Below the pieces are notes generated by a model that made no database searches, was not told the DNA's origin, and worked only from the letters and a program-made list of their open reading frames with translations. Source: Streptomyces sp. ISL-11 (lineage in GTDB: Bacteria; Actinomycetota; Actinomycetes; Streptomycetales; Streptomycetaceae). Taken from it: DNA of 60,018 bases. The position numbers and the translations under genes are program-made. Shown piece by piece: positions 13,304 to 20,842 of the stretch (position 1 is its first letter; each line of letters starts with the position of its first letter). The stretch covers positions 1 to 60,018 of the forward strand of contig NZ_JAGGOL010000078.1 in NCBI RefSeq assembly GCF_018614525.1, given 5' to 3'.

Positions 13304-14618
13304 CCGCGGCCGGCCGCGCCACGCCGGCGCGGCCGGCCTCCGCCGGTTCGTACGCCGAAGGCAGATCGCGGCGGCCCCGCATCGGGCCGAGGGCCAGGAT
13401 CAGCCAGCAGGGTGCGAGCAGGCCGGTCATGACCCACATCGTGGGGCGGAGGCCGATCACCTCGCCGAGGAAGCCCGCGAGCAACGAACCGAGCGGGATC
13501 GTGCTGTGGTTGAGGACCATCGTCGTCGCGACGACCCGGCCCAGCAGGTGCGGCGGGCAGTAGGTCTGCCGGAAGCTGCCCAGCACGACGTTGCAGGCGA
13601 CGATCCCCGCGCCCACCGTGAACGCGCCGAGCGCGAAGAACAACAGGCCGGCCCCCGGGGTCGTCAGCGGCAGCAGCAGCGCGAACGGGCCGGTGAGCAG
13701 TTGCAGCACGAGCATGCCGCGGGCGGTGCCGAAGCGCCGGCCGACGGGGCCGGCGAGCAGCGCGCCGAGGATGCCTCCGCAGCTCCCGGCCATGATCAGG
13801 GCGCCGACGGTCGCGGGCGTGACGCCCACCGTCCGCACCAGGAAGACGATCTGGACGCCCTGGTAGCCCATCAGCGCGAGGTTCACCACCGCCCCGTACG
13901 TCACCATCGGCCGCAGGTAACGGTCCCGGGTCACGAACCCCAGGCCCTCGCCAATCTGCTGCCGCAAGGTGGCCGTCGGTGCGGGCGCCGCCGGTTCCGG
14001 TTCGCGGGCCCGGATCAGGACGAGACAGACGGTCGAGATCACGAACGTCACCGCGTCGATCAGCAGCCCGGACACCGCGCCGAACGCCTGGGCGATCAGG
14101 CCCGCCGCTCCCCGGCCGAGAACCCGCGTCGCGGCCTCGCCGCCCTGGAGCTTGGCGTTGCCCTCCAGCAGGTCGGGGCCGTCGAGGACGGCGGGGATGT
14201 ACGCATGGTAGGCCGTGTTGAAGAACACCGCCGCCACTCCGCACACCAGCGCCACCACGAGCAGGTGGGCGAAGGTGAGCGCGTCCAGCCACGCGGCGAA
14301 CGGGACGCTCGCGTACATGACCGCCGATACGGCATTGCACGCGATCATGACGGGCCGGCGGCGGAGACGGTCCACCCACGCGCCCGCCGGCAGCCCGATG
14401 ACCAGCCAGGGCAGCCAGACCGCCGCCGCGAGCAGGCCGACGGCGAACGTGCCGACGTGGAGTACCGCGACGGCTATGAGGGGCAGGGCCACGGTCGTGA
14501 TGCTGCTGCCCAGTCCACTGGCGGTCTCGCCGGTCCAGAGGAGTCGGAAGTCCCGCGTCCGGAGTACCCCGAAGCGGCGGCGTCCGACGACCCTCGCGCC
14601 ATTCGTCGTCGTGTCCAT
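13293..14618 (-). CDS. MFS exporter (DHA3/enterobactin-exporter-like)
   Basis: A 441-residue, 12-segment major facilitator. It begins RDFRLLWTGETASGLGSSI and carries GAWVDRLRRRPVMIACNA, the motif A variant of the MFS_3 group that includes macrolide (MefA-type) and siderophore exporters. The ATG at 14618 fits the conserved start; an upstream in-frame ATG at 14630 sits directly on the GGGAG sequence and is less likely. It is convergent with the DUF7848-like gene and divergent from the small membrane protein at 14759. No regulator is adjacent. Substrate unknown. Confidence 0.87.
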   Translation of the reverse strand: MDTTTNGARVVGRRRFGVLRTRDFRLLWTGETASGLGSSITTVALPLIAVAVLHVGTFAVGLLAAAVWLPWLVIGLPAGAWVDRLRRRPVMIACNAVSAVMYASVPFAAWLDALTFAHLLVVALVCGVAAVFFNTAYHAYIPAVLDGPDLLEGNAKLQGGEAATRVLGRGAAGLIAQAFGAVSGLLIDAVTFVISTVCLVLIRAREPEPAAPAPTATLRQQIGEGLGFVTRDRYLRPMVTYGAVVNLALMGYQGVQIVFLVRTVGVTPATVGALIMAGSCGGILGALLAGPVGRRFGTARGMLVLQLLTGPFALLLPLTTPGAGLLFFALGAFTVGAGIVACNVVLGSFRQTYCPPHLLGRVVATTMVLNHSTIPLGSLLAGFLGEVIGLRPTMWVMTGLLAPCWLILALGPMRGRRDLPSAYEPAEAGRAGVARPAAVTE

Positions 14619-14758
14619 GATCAGGATCATCTCCCGCGCCGCCAGAGGACACCCGGCATTTTCCCCGGGCCGGCCGGCAGGGAATTGAGCCCGGCTACTC
14701 AGGCGAACCGAGTACGTTCCCCGGTCACCCGCACCGCCCCACCGCGTTGAATGAGGCC

Positions 14759-15118
14759 ATGGCACCTTCCGACACCGGCCTCGTCGCCGACGCACTTCCC
14801 GCGGAGCCGTACACGTGGAGCGCCCGCGATGCGCGCAGAGGAGCCGTCGCCGGGCTGGTCCTGCTCGCCCCCATGGCCATCGTCTCCTTCATCCTGTACC
14901 TCACCACGGAACGGGCGGCCGCCTGCCTGATGAACGGCGAGCAGTGTTCGGCGTGGCCCGGGGCCTGGATCTACGGAGGGTTCTTCGCGGCGGCGGTCCT
15001 CGGTGTCCTGGCCGTCAACTGGCCCGAGCGGTGGGCGAGGTCCGGCGGGGCGCGCGCACTGACGGTCCTGTTCCAGTGGGGCGCCCAGCTGATCATGGCA
15101 GCGGCCATCCTCAGCTGA
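14759..15118 (+). CDS. Small two-TM membrane protein
   Basis: A 119-residue integral membrane protein. After a soluble N-terminus of about 30 residues comes one hydrophobic segment (GLVLLAPMAIVSFILYL), an extracytoplasmic loop with two cysteines (CLMNGEQC) that could form a disulfide, a second segment (IYGGFFAAAVLGVLAV), a polar loop and a third weak segment (LFQWGAQLIMAAAIL). I do not recognise the family. TTGAAT lies 6 nt before the ATG, so a leaderless start is possible; an in-frame TTG at 14747 is the alternative. A strong terminator follows. Confidence 0.7.
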   Translation: MAPSDTGLVADALPAEPYTWSARDARRGAVAGLVLLAPMAIVSFILYLTTERAAACLMNGEQCSAWPGAWIYGGFFAAAVLGVLAVNWPERWARSGGARALTVLFQWGAQLIMAAAILS

Positions 15119-15135
15119 CCCGCGTCCCCCATGCG

Positions 15136-15183
15136 CGTGGGCCCGGCCGCTGTCCCGTACAGGGAAGGGCGGCCGGGCCCACG
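15136..15183. terminator. Bidirectional terminator between membrane gene and serA
   Basis: CGTGGGCCCGGCCGC (15136-15150) pairs perfectly with GCGGCCGGGCCCACG (15169-15183) around an 18-nt loop. It lies 17 nt past the small membrane gene and 15 nt past the serA stop, serving both convergent transcripts. Confidence 0.85.
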
Positions 15184-15198
15184 TACGTACGGTTGACC

Positions 15199-16803
15199 TC
15201 AGTCGGTCAGGTTCACCGCGCGGGCGGACACCGCGCCGATCTCCTCCGCGATCTCCGTGAGGACCGGCAGCGGGATCGACTCGTCGACCGTGAGGGCGAC
15301 CAGCGCCTCGCCGCCCTCGGTCGCGCGGGAGACCTGCATGCCGGCGATGTTGATGCCGGCCTCGCCAAGGATGCGGCCGACCGTGCCGACGACGCCGGGG
15401 CGGTCGCCGTAGCGGAGGAAGGCCATGTGGTCGGCGAGGGCCAGGTCCACGTCGTGCTCGCCCACGGCGACGATCTTCTGGAGGTGCTTGGGGCCGGCCA
15501 GCGTGCCGGAGATGGAGACCTCGTCGCCGCCGGAGAGCGTGCCGCGCACGGTCACCACGTTGCGGTGGTCGCCCGACTCCGAGCTCGTGGTCAGCCGGAC
15601 CTCGACGCCGCGCTCCTGGGCGAAGAGCGGCGCGTTGACGTAGCTGACGGTCTCGTCGACGACGTCCTCGAACACGCCCTTGAGCGCGGACAGTTCGAGC
15701 ACCTTGACGTCGTGCTGGGTGAGCTCGCCGTACACCTCGACGTCGAGCCGGACCGCGACCTCGCCCGCGAGCGCGGTGAAGATGCGGCCGAGCTTCTCCG
15801 CCAGCGGCAGGCCGGGCTTGACGTCCTCGGCGATGACGCCGCCCTGGACGTTGACGGCGTCGGGCACCAGCTCGCCGGCGAGCGCGAGGCGGACCGACTT
15901 CGCGACCGCGATGCCCGCCTTCTCCTGCGCCTCGCCCGTGGAGGCGCCCAGGTGCGGGGTGGCGACGACGTTGTCGAACTCGAACAGCGGGGAGTCCGTG
16001 CACGGCTCGGAGGTGTAGACGTCCAGGCCGGCGCCGGCGACCCGGCCCTCCTTCAGGGCGGTGGCCAGCGCCGCCTCGTCGACGATGCCGCCGCGCGCGG
16101 CGTTGACGATCCGGACCGACGGCTTGACCTTGTGCAGTGCCTCGTCACCGATGAGACCGAGGGTCTCGGGGGTCTTGGGCAGGTGCACGGTGATGAAGTC
16201 GGCGGTCTCCAGCAGCTCGTCGAGCGTGAGGAGCTTGACGCCCATCTGCGCGGCCCGCGCGGGCTGTACGTAGGGGTCGTAGGCGACGATCTTCATGCCG
16301 AACGCGGACATGCGCTGGGCGACGAGCACGCCGATGCGGCCGAGGCCGACGACGCCGAGGGTCTTCTCGGACAGCTCGACGCCGGTGTACTTCGACCGCT
16401 TCCACTCGCCGTTCTTCAGCGCGGAGTTGGCCTGGGGGATGTTGCGCGCGGTGGCGATCAGCAGGCCGCAGGCGAGCTCGGCGGCGGTGACGATGTTGGA
16501 GGTCGGGGCGTTCACGACCATGACGCCGGCCTTGGTGGCGGCGGAGACGTCGACGTTGTCCAGGCCGACGCCGGCGCGGGCGACGACCCGCAGCTTCTTC
16601 GCGACCGCGATCGCCTCGGCGTCGATCTTGGTGGCGCTGCGCACGAGGACGGCGTCGACGTCGGCGATCGCGGGTAGCAGCTCCGCGCGGTCGGCGCCGT
16701 TGCAATGGCGGATCTCGAAGTCCGGACCCAGGGCGTCGACGGTGGCGGGCGAGAGCTCTTCGGCGATGAGTACGACAGGTTTGCGGGAGGAAGCAGTGCT
16801 CAC
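15199..16803 (-). CDS. serA: D-3-phosphoglycerate dehydrogenase
   Basis: A 534-residue type I PGDH, the long form usual in actinobacteria, catalysing the first step of serine synthesis from 3-phosphoglycerate with NAD. It has the catalytic/NAD domain (VVGLGRIGVLVAQRM; RARAGVGLDN-like region; catalytic histidine in TPHLGAST), then the intervening ASB domain, then a C-terminal ACT domain (RPGVVGTVGRILGEAGINIAGMQ) that in homologues binds serine for feedback inhibition. The GTG at 16803 is chosen because GAGGA precedes it and the family start STASSRKPVVLIAEEL follows. It is downstream of ilvC but separated by a terminator, so it is probably transcribed alone; a TAGGCT box at 16900-16905 (minus strand) is its likely -10. 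Confidence 0.97.
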   Translation of the reverse strand: MSTASSRKPVVLIAEELSPATVDALGPDFEIRHCNGADRAELLPAIADVDAVLVRSATKIDAEAIAVAKKLRVVARAGVGLDNVDVSAATKAGVMVVNAPTSNIVTAAELACGLLIATARNIPQANSALKNGEWKRSKYTGVELSEKTLGVVGLGRIGVLVAQRMSAFGMKIVAYDPYVQPARAAQMGVKLLTLDELLETADFITVHLPKTPETLGLIGDEALHKVKPSVRIVNAARGGIVDEAALATALKEGRVAGAGLDVYTSEPCTDSPLFEFDNVVATPHLGASTGEAQEKAGIAVAKSVRLALAGELVPDAVNVQGGVIAEDVKPGLPLAEKLGRIFTALAGEVAVRLDVEVYGELTQHDVKVLELSALKGVFEDVVDETVSYVNAPLFAQERGVEVRLTTSSESGDHRNVVTVRGTLSGGDEVSISGTLAGPKHLQKIVAVGEHDVDLALADHMAFLRYGDRPGVVGTVGRILGEAGINIAGMQVSRATEGGEALVALTVDESIPLPVLTEIAEEIGAVSARAVNLTD

Positions 16804-17001
16804 GTGGTCCTCAGTCCTCACTAATCCTTCGCGGACGGCCGTCCCGACGGCCGAAGGCGGTGAAGGGGGGCAGCCGCGGGGAAGACGCACGACGCTGTGA
16901 GCCTACGGCGTTTGTTGCGAAGCAGTGTATCGGTGGATACGGGCACGTCCGCCGCCGATACGGAAACGTCACCCGCGGGTGGCCGGCCGGGAGACGCGAG
17001 C

Positions 17002-17038
17002 GGTCGCCGGGCGGGCCGCGTGGGCCCGCCCGGCGACC
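17002..17038 (-). terminator. Terminator of the ilv transcript
   Basis: GGTCGCCGGGCGGGCC (17002-17017) pairs perfectly with GGCCCGCCCGGCGACC (17023-17038) around a 5-nt loop. It begins 10 nt past the ilvC stop and separates ilvC from serA. Confidence 0.88.
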
Positions 17039-17047
17039 GGCGGAGTG

Positions 17048-18049
17048 CTACTCCTTGTCGTCCACCCAGCTCATGAGCTTGCGGAGCTTCTTGCCCGTGG
17101 TCTCCAGCAGGTGGTCCTCGTCGGCCTTCTTGTACTCGTTGTACTTCGGCAGACCGGCCTGGTACTCCTTCATCCAGTTGTTGGCGAAGGTGCCGTCCTG
17201 GATCTCGCCGAGGACCTTCTTCATCTCGGCCTTGGTGCCGTCGTTGACGATCCGCGGGCCGGTGACGTAGTCGCCCCACTCGGCGGTCTCGGAGACCGAC
17301 CAGCGCATCTTCTCCAGGCCGCCCTCGTACATCAGGTCCACGATCAGCTTGAGCTCGTGGAGGCACTCGAAGTACGCGATCTCCGGCTGGTAGCCCGCCT
17401 CGACCAGGGTCTCGAAGCCGGCCTTGACCAGGGCGGAGGCACCGCCGCACAGGACGGCCTGCTCACCGAAGAGGTCGGTCTCGGTCTCCTCGGTGAAGGT
17501 GGTCTTGATGACGCCGGCGCGGGTGCCGCCGATCGCCTTGGCGTACGAGAGCGCCAGGGCGAACGCCTTGCCCGTGGCGTCCTGCTCGACGGCCGCGATG
17601 CACGGCACGCCGCGGCCCTCCTCGTACTGACGGCGGACCAGGTGGCCCGGGCCCTTGGGGGCGACCATGCAGACGTCCACGCCGGCCGGGGGCTTGATGA
17701 AGCCGAAGCGGATGTTGAAGCCGTGGCCGAAGAACAGCGCGTCGCCGTCCTTGAGGTGGTCCTTGACGGACTCCTCGTAGACCTGGGCCTGGATCGGGTC
17801 CGGCACCAGGATCATGATGACGTCGGCCTCGGCCGCGGCCTCGGCCGGGGTGACGACGCGCAGGCCCTGCTCCTCGGCCTTCTGCTTGGACTTGGAGCCC
17901 TCGTGCAGGCCCACCCGGACATCGACGCCGGAGTCGCGCAGCGACAGCGCGTGGGCGTGGCCCTGGCTGCCGTAGCCGAGGACCGCGACCTTGCGGCCCT
18001 GGATGATGGACAGGTCGGCGTCGTTGTCGTAGAACAGCTCGGCAGCCAC
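17048..18049 (-). CDS. ilvC: Ketol-acid reductoisomerase
   Basis: A 333-residue class I KARI, second step of isoleucine/valine synthesis: NADPH- and Mg-dependent isomerisation and reduction of acetolactate or acetohydroxybutyrate. The Rossmann motif is VLGYGSQGHAHALSL; GPGHLVRRQYEEGRGVP and the helical knotted domain with metal-binding acidic residues (ETETDLFGEQ, FECLHELK) are present. The GTG at 18049 follows AAGGAG at 9 nt. It is separated from ilvN by 152 bp that contain a hairpin and a TACGGT box (minus strand, 18092-18097), so it may have its own promoter besides read-through from ilvBN. Confidence 0.97.
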   Translation of the reverse strand: MAAELFYDNDADLSIIQGRKVAVLGYGSQGHAHALSLRDSGVDVRVGLHEGSKSKQKAEEQGLRVVTPAEAAAEADVIMILVPDPIQAQVYEESVKDHLKDGDALFFGHGFNIRFGFIKPPAGVDVCMVAPKGPGHLVRRQYEEGRGVPCIAAVEQDATGKAFALALSYAKAIGGTRAGVIKTTFTEETETDLFGEQAVLCGGASALVKAGFETLVEAGYQPEIAYFECLHELKLIVDLMYEGGLEKMRWSVSETAEWGDYVTGPRIVNDGTKAEMKKVLGEIQDGTFANNWMKEYQAGLPKYNEYKKADEDHLLETTGKKLRKLMSWVDDKE

Positions 18050-18136
18050 GTGAGGTATCTCCTTGTTTCCGGGTTTCCGGTTGTGCGTCCCACCGTATGA
18101 CGGGCGGGTGAGGGGGGAAGCGGTAAGGGGTCTTCT

Positions 18137-18158
18137 GACCGGAAGACGTTTTCCGGTC
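18137..18158 (-). other. Hairpin between ilvN and ilvC
   Basis: GACCGGAA (18137-18144) pairs with TTCCGGTC (18151-18158) around six bases. With no T-tract it may be a weak terminator or an RNA-processing site setting the ilvBN to ilvC ratio. Confidence 0.45.
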
Positions 18159-18201
18159 GGAGGAGTGAGGCGTCGGGGGCGGCGCGTCAGGGGCCGGCGC
18201 G

Positions 18202-18726
18202 TCAGGCCGTACGGTCCAGCGCGCGCAGGCTGCGGTCGGTGATGGAGCGGGCGCCGCGCCCTATGGCGATCGTCCCGGACTGCACCAGCTCCTTGATGCC
18301 GAAGGGCTCCAGCATCTTGAGCATCGCGCCGAGCTTGTCGCTGCCGCCGGTGGCCTCGATGGTGACGGCCTCCGGGGAGACGTCGACGGTCTTGGCGCGG
18401 AAGAGCTGGACGATCTCGACGATCTGGGAGCGGGTCTCGTTGTCGGCGCGGACCTTCACCAGCACCAGTTCGCGCTGGATGGCGTTGCTGTCCTCCAGCT
18501 CGACGATCTTCAGCACGTTGACGAGCTTGTTGAGCTGCTTGGTGACCTGCTCCAGCGGCAGCGACTCGACGTTGACGACGATCGTGATGCGGGAGATGTC
18601 GGGGTGCTCGGTGACGCCGACGGCGAGCGAGTCGATGTTGAAGCCGCGGCGGGCGAACAGGGCGGCGATCCGGGTGAGGATGCCGGGCGTGTTCTCCACC
18701 AGGACGGAGAGCGTGTGCTTGGTCAT
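18202..18726 (-). CDS. ilvN: Acetolactate synthase small (regulatory) subunit
   Basis: A 174-residue regulatory subunit. The N-terminal ACT domain (HTLSVLVENTPGILTRIAALF, RRGFNIDSLAVGVTEHPD) binds valine in homologues and activates the catalytic subunit. The C-terminal ALS_ss domain (RSQIVEIVQLFRAKTVDVSP) completes the family length. It lies 20 bp after ilvB and is co-transcribed, giving the two subunits in one transcript. ATG at 18726 preceded by AGGAAG. Some genomes name the gene ilvH. Confidence 0.96.
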   Translation of the reverse strand: MTKHTLSVLVENTPGILTRIAALFARRGFNIDSLAVGVTEHPDISRITIVVNVESLPLEQVTKQLNKLVNVLKIVELEDSNAIQRELVLVKVRADNETRSQIVEIVQLFRAKTVDVSPEAVTIEATGGSDKLGAMLKMLEPFGIKELVQSGTIAIGRGARSITDRSLRALDRTA

Positions 18727-18746
18727 CTCTAACTTCCTCTTCGTCC

Positions 18747-20609
18747 TCAGTCGTCTTCGTTGTCGCCGAAGTCCGGGCGGACGCCGCGCGCCGCGAGGAT
18801 CTCGTCGTTGGAGGTGCCGGCGGCGACCATCGGCCAGACCATGGCGTCCTGGTGGACGATGAAGTCGACGACGACCGGGCGGTCGTTGATGGCGTTGGCC
18901 TCTTCGATGACCTTGTCCAGGTCGGCCGGGTCCTCGCAGCGCAGGCCCACACAGCCCATGGCGTCGGCCAGCTTCACGAAGTCCGGCACCCGCGTCCCGG
19001 CGTGCGTCTCCTTGCCGTCCGACTCCGGGCCCGCGTGCAGGACCGTGTTGGAGTAGCGCTGGTTGTAGAACAGGGTCTGCCACTGGCGGACCATGCCCAG
19101 GGCGCCGTTGTTGATGACGGCGACCTTGATGGGGATGTTGTTCAGGGCGCAGGTGACCAGCTCCTGGTTGGTCATCTGGAAGCAGCCGTCGCCGTCGACG
19201 GCCCAGACCGTGCGGTCGGGCGCGCCGGCCTTGGCGCCCATGGCGGCGGGCACGGCGTAGCCCATCGTCCCGGCGCCGCCGGAGTTGAGCCAGGTGCGGG
19301 GCTGCTCGTAGTCGATGAAGTGGGAGGCCCACATCTGGTGCTGGCCCACGCCGGCCGCGTAGATGGTGTCCTTCGGCGCGAGCTGTCCGATGCGCTGGAT
19401 GACCTGCTGCGGGGAGAGGCTGCCGTCCTCGGGCTGGTCGTAGCCCAGCGGGTAGGTCCGCCGCCAGCGGTCGAGGTCGGCCCACCAGGCGGTGTAGTCG
19501 CCGGTGTGGCCCTCGGCGTGCTCGGCCTGGATCGCGACGATCAGGTCGGCGATGACCTCGCGGGCGTCGCCGACGATCGGCACGTCGGCGGCGCGGTTCT
19601 TGCCGATCTCGGCGGGGTCGATGTCCGCGTGGACGATCTTGGCGTACGGGGCGAAGGAGTCCAGCTTGCCGGTGACGCGGTCGTCGAAGCGCGCGCCGAG
19701 GGCGACGATCAGGTCGGACTTCTGCAGGGCGGTGACGGCGGCGACGGAGCCGTGCATGCCCGGCATGCCCAGGTGCTGCGGGTGGCTGTCGGGGAAGGAG
19801 CCCAGCGCCATCAGGGTGGTGGTGACGGGGGCGCCGGTCAGCTCGGCGAGGACCTTGAGCTCCGCGGTGGCGCCGGCCTTCATCACACCGCCGCCGACGT
19901 AGAGCACCGGGCGCCGGGCCTGGGTGATCAGCTTGGCGGCCTCGCGGATCTGCTTGGCGTGCGGCTTGGTCACCGGGCGGTAGCCGGGCAGATCGGTGTG
20001 CGGGGGCCAGCTGAAGGTGGTACGGGCCTGGAGGGCGTCCTTGGCGATGTCGACCAGCACCGGACCGGGGCGGCCGCTGGAGGCGACGTGGAACGCCTCG
20101 GCGATCGTCCGGGGAATCTCCGCGGCATCGGTGACCAGCCAGTTGTGCTTGGTGATCGGCATGGTGATGCCACAGATGTCCGCCTCCTGGAAGGCGTCCG
20201 TGCCGATCGCCTTGGAGGCGACCTGCCCGGTGATGGCCACCAGCGGCACGGAGTCCATATGGGCGTCGGCGATCGGGGTGACGAGATTGGTGGCGCCGGG
20301 CCCGGAGGTGGCCATGCACACCCCGACCTTGCCCGTGGCCTGCGCGTAACCGGTGGCGGCATGACCCGCGCCCTGCTCGTGACGGACCAGAACATGGCGG
20401 ACCTTCGAGGAGTCCATCATCGGGTCGTACGCGGGGAGGATCGCACCGCCGGGAATGCCGAACACGACCTCGGCCCCGACCTCCTCAAGCGAGCGGATGA
20501 GGGACTGCGCACCCGTGACGTGCTCGACGGTGGCGGGCTGCTGCGCCGCGCCGCTACGGGCCCGCGGCTGCGGATGGTGGGCCCCGGTGGCCTGCTCGGT
20601 CATCGACAT
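18747..20609 (-). CDS. ilvB: Acetolactate synthase large (catalytic) subunit
   Basis: A 620-residue thiamine-diphosphate enzyme joining two pyruvates, or pyruvate and 2-oxobutyrate. The catalytic glutamate is in VRHEQGAGHAATGYA. The FAD-binding middle domain includes VALGARFDDRVTGKLD, and the Mg-TPP motif is GDGCFQMTNQELVTC-ALNN. A basic, alanine-rich N-terminal extension of about 30 residues precedes the core and is common in Streptomyces; the ATG at 20609 gives this full form. Expression is probably set by the upstream leader peptide and terminator (20690-20809). Confidence 0.97.
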   Translation of the reverse strand: MSMTEQATGAHHPQPRARSGAAQQPATVEHVTGAQSLIRSLEEVGAEVVFGIPGGAILPAYDPMMDSSKVRHVLVRHEQGAGHAATGYAQATGKVGVCMATSGPGATNLVTPIADAHMDSVPLVAITGQVASKAIGTDAFQEADICGITMPITKHNWLVTDAAEIPRTIAEAFHVASSGRPGPVLVDIAKDALQARTTFSWPPHTDLPGYRPVTKPHAKQIREAAKLITQARRPVLYVGGGVMKAGATAELKVLAELTGAPVTTTLMALGSFPDSHPQHLGMPGMHGSVAAVTALQKSDLIVALGARFDDRVTGKLDSFAPYAKIVHADIDPAEIGKNRAADVPIVGDAREVIADLIVAIQAEHAEGHTGDYTAWWADLDRWRRTYPLGYDQPEDGSLSPQQVIQRIGQLAPKDTIYAAGVGQHQMWASHFIDYEQPRTWLNSGGAGTMGYAVPAAMGAKAGAPDRTVWAVDGDGCFQMTNQELVTCALNNIPIKVAVINNGALGMVRQWQTLFYNQRYSNTVLHAGPESDGKETHAGTRVPDFVKLADAMGCVGLRCEDPADLDKVIEEANAINDRPVVVDFIVHQDAMVWPMVAAGTSNDEILAARGVRPDFGDNEDD

Positions 20610-20689
20610 TCTCTTCTCGAAGGATTCGACGGATGATTCGACGGATGAGGATTTGGGTGGGTCTGCGTGGTTCCGCGTCGTTCCGGTGC

Positions 20690-20726
20690 AACAAAAAACC
20701 CCTCGTGCCGCGAGGCAAGCGAGGGG
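20690..20726 (-). terminator. Attenuator terminator of ilvB
   Basis: On the minus strand CCCCTCG and CGAGGGG (20699-20705 with 20720-20726) form a stem, followed directly by TTTTTTGTTG (20690-20698). The loop contains CCTCG, which can form a competing hairpin with the same 3' arm. It lies between the leader peptide and ilvB. This is a classic intrinsic terminator, rare in such GC-rich DNA. Confidence 0.85.
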
Positions 20727-20767
20727 AGCGCGCCGGAGAGTTCAGCAGGGCTTATGGGGGGCCTGCT

Positions 20768-20809
20768 TCAGCCGACGCGCTTTCCAAGTACGAGAATTCG
20801 GGTGCGCAT
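20768..20809 (-). CDS. ilvB leader peptide
   Basis: A 13-codon frame reads MRTRILVLGKRVG with a GGAGGG ribosome binding site 8 nt upstream. The run Ile-Leu-Val-Leu covers all three branched-chain amino acids. Ribosome stalling on these codons when charged tRNAs are scarce would favour an antiterminator over the terminator at 20690-20726 and so raise ilvBN expression. Peptide-dependent attenuation of ilvB is known in actinobacteria. It is too short for ordinary gene finding. Confidence 0.88.
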   Translation of the reverse strand: MRTRILVLGKRVG

Positions 20810-20842
20810 GGGACTGACCCTCCACCCGGCGCACATGAGGTG

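Noticed and set aside
13188..14750. Long plus-strand frame of about 520 codons opposite the MFS gene
   Set aside because: Its translation is dominated by Arg, Gln, His and Glu with no domain, and it is the usual mirror frame of a GC-rich gene whose opposite strand encodes a clear transporter.
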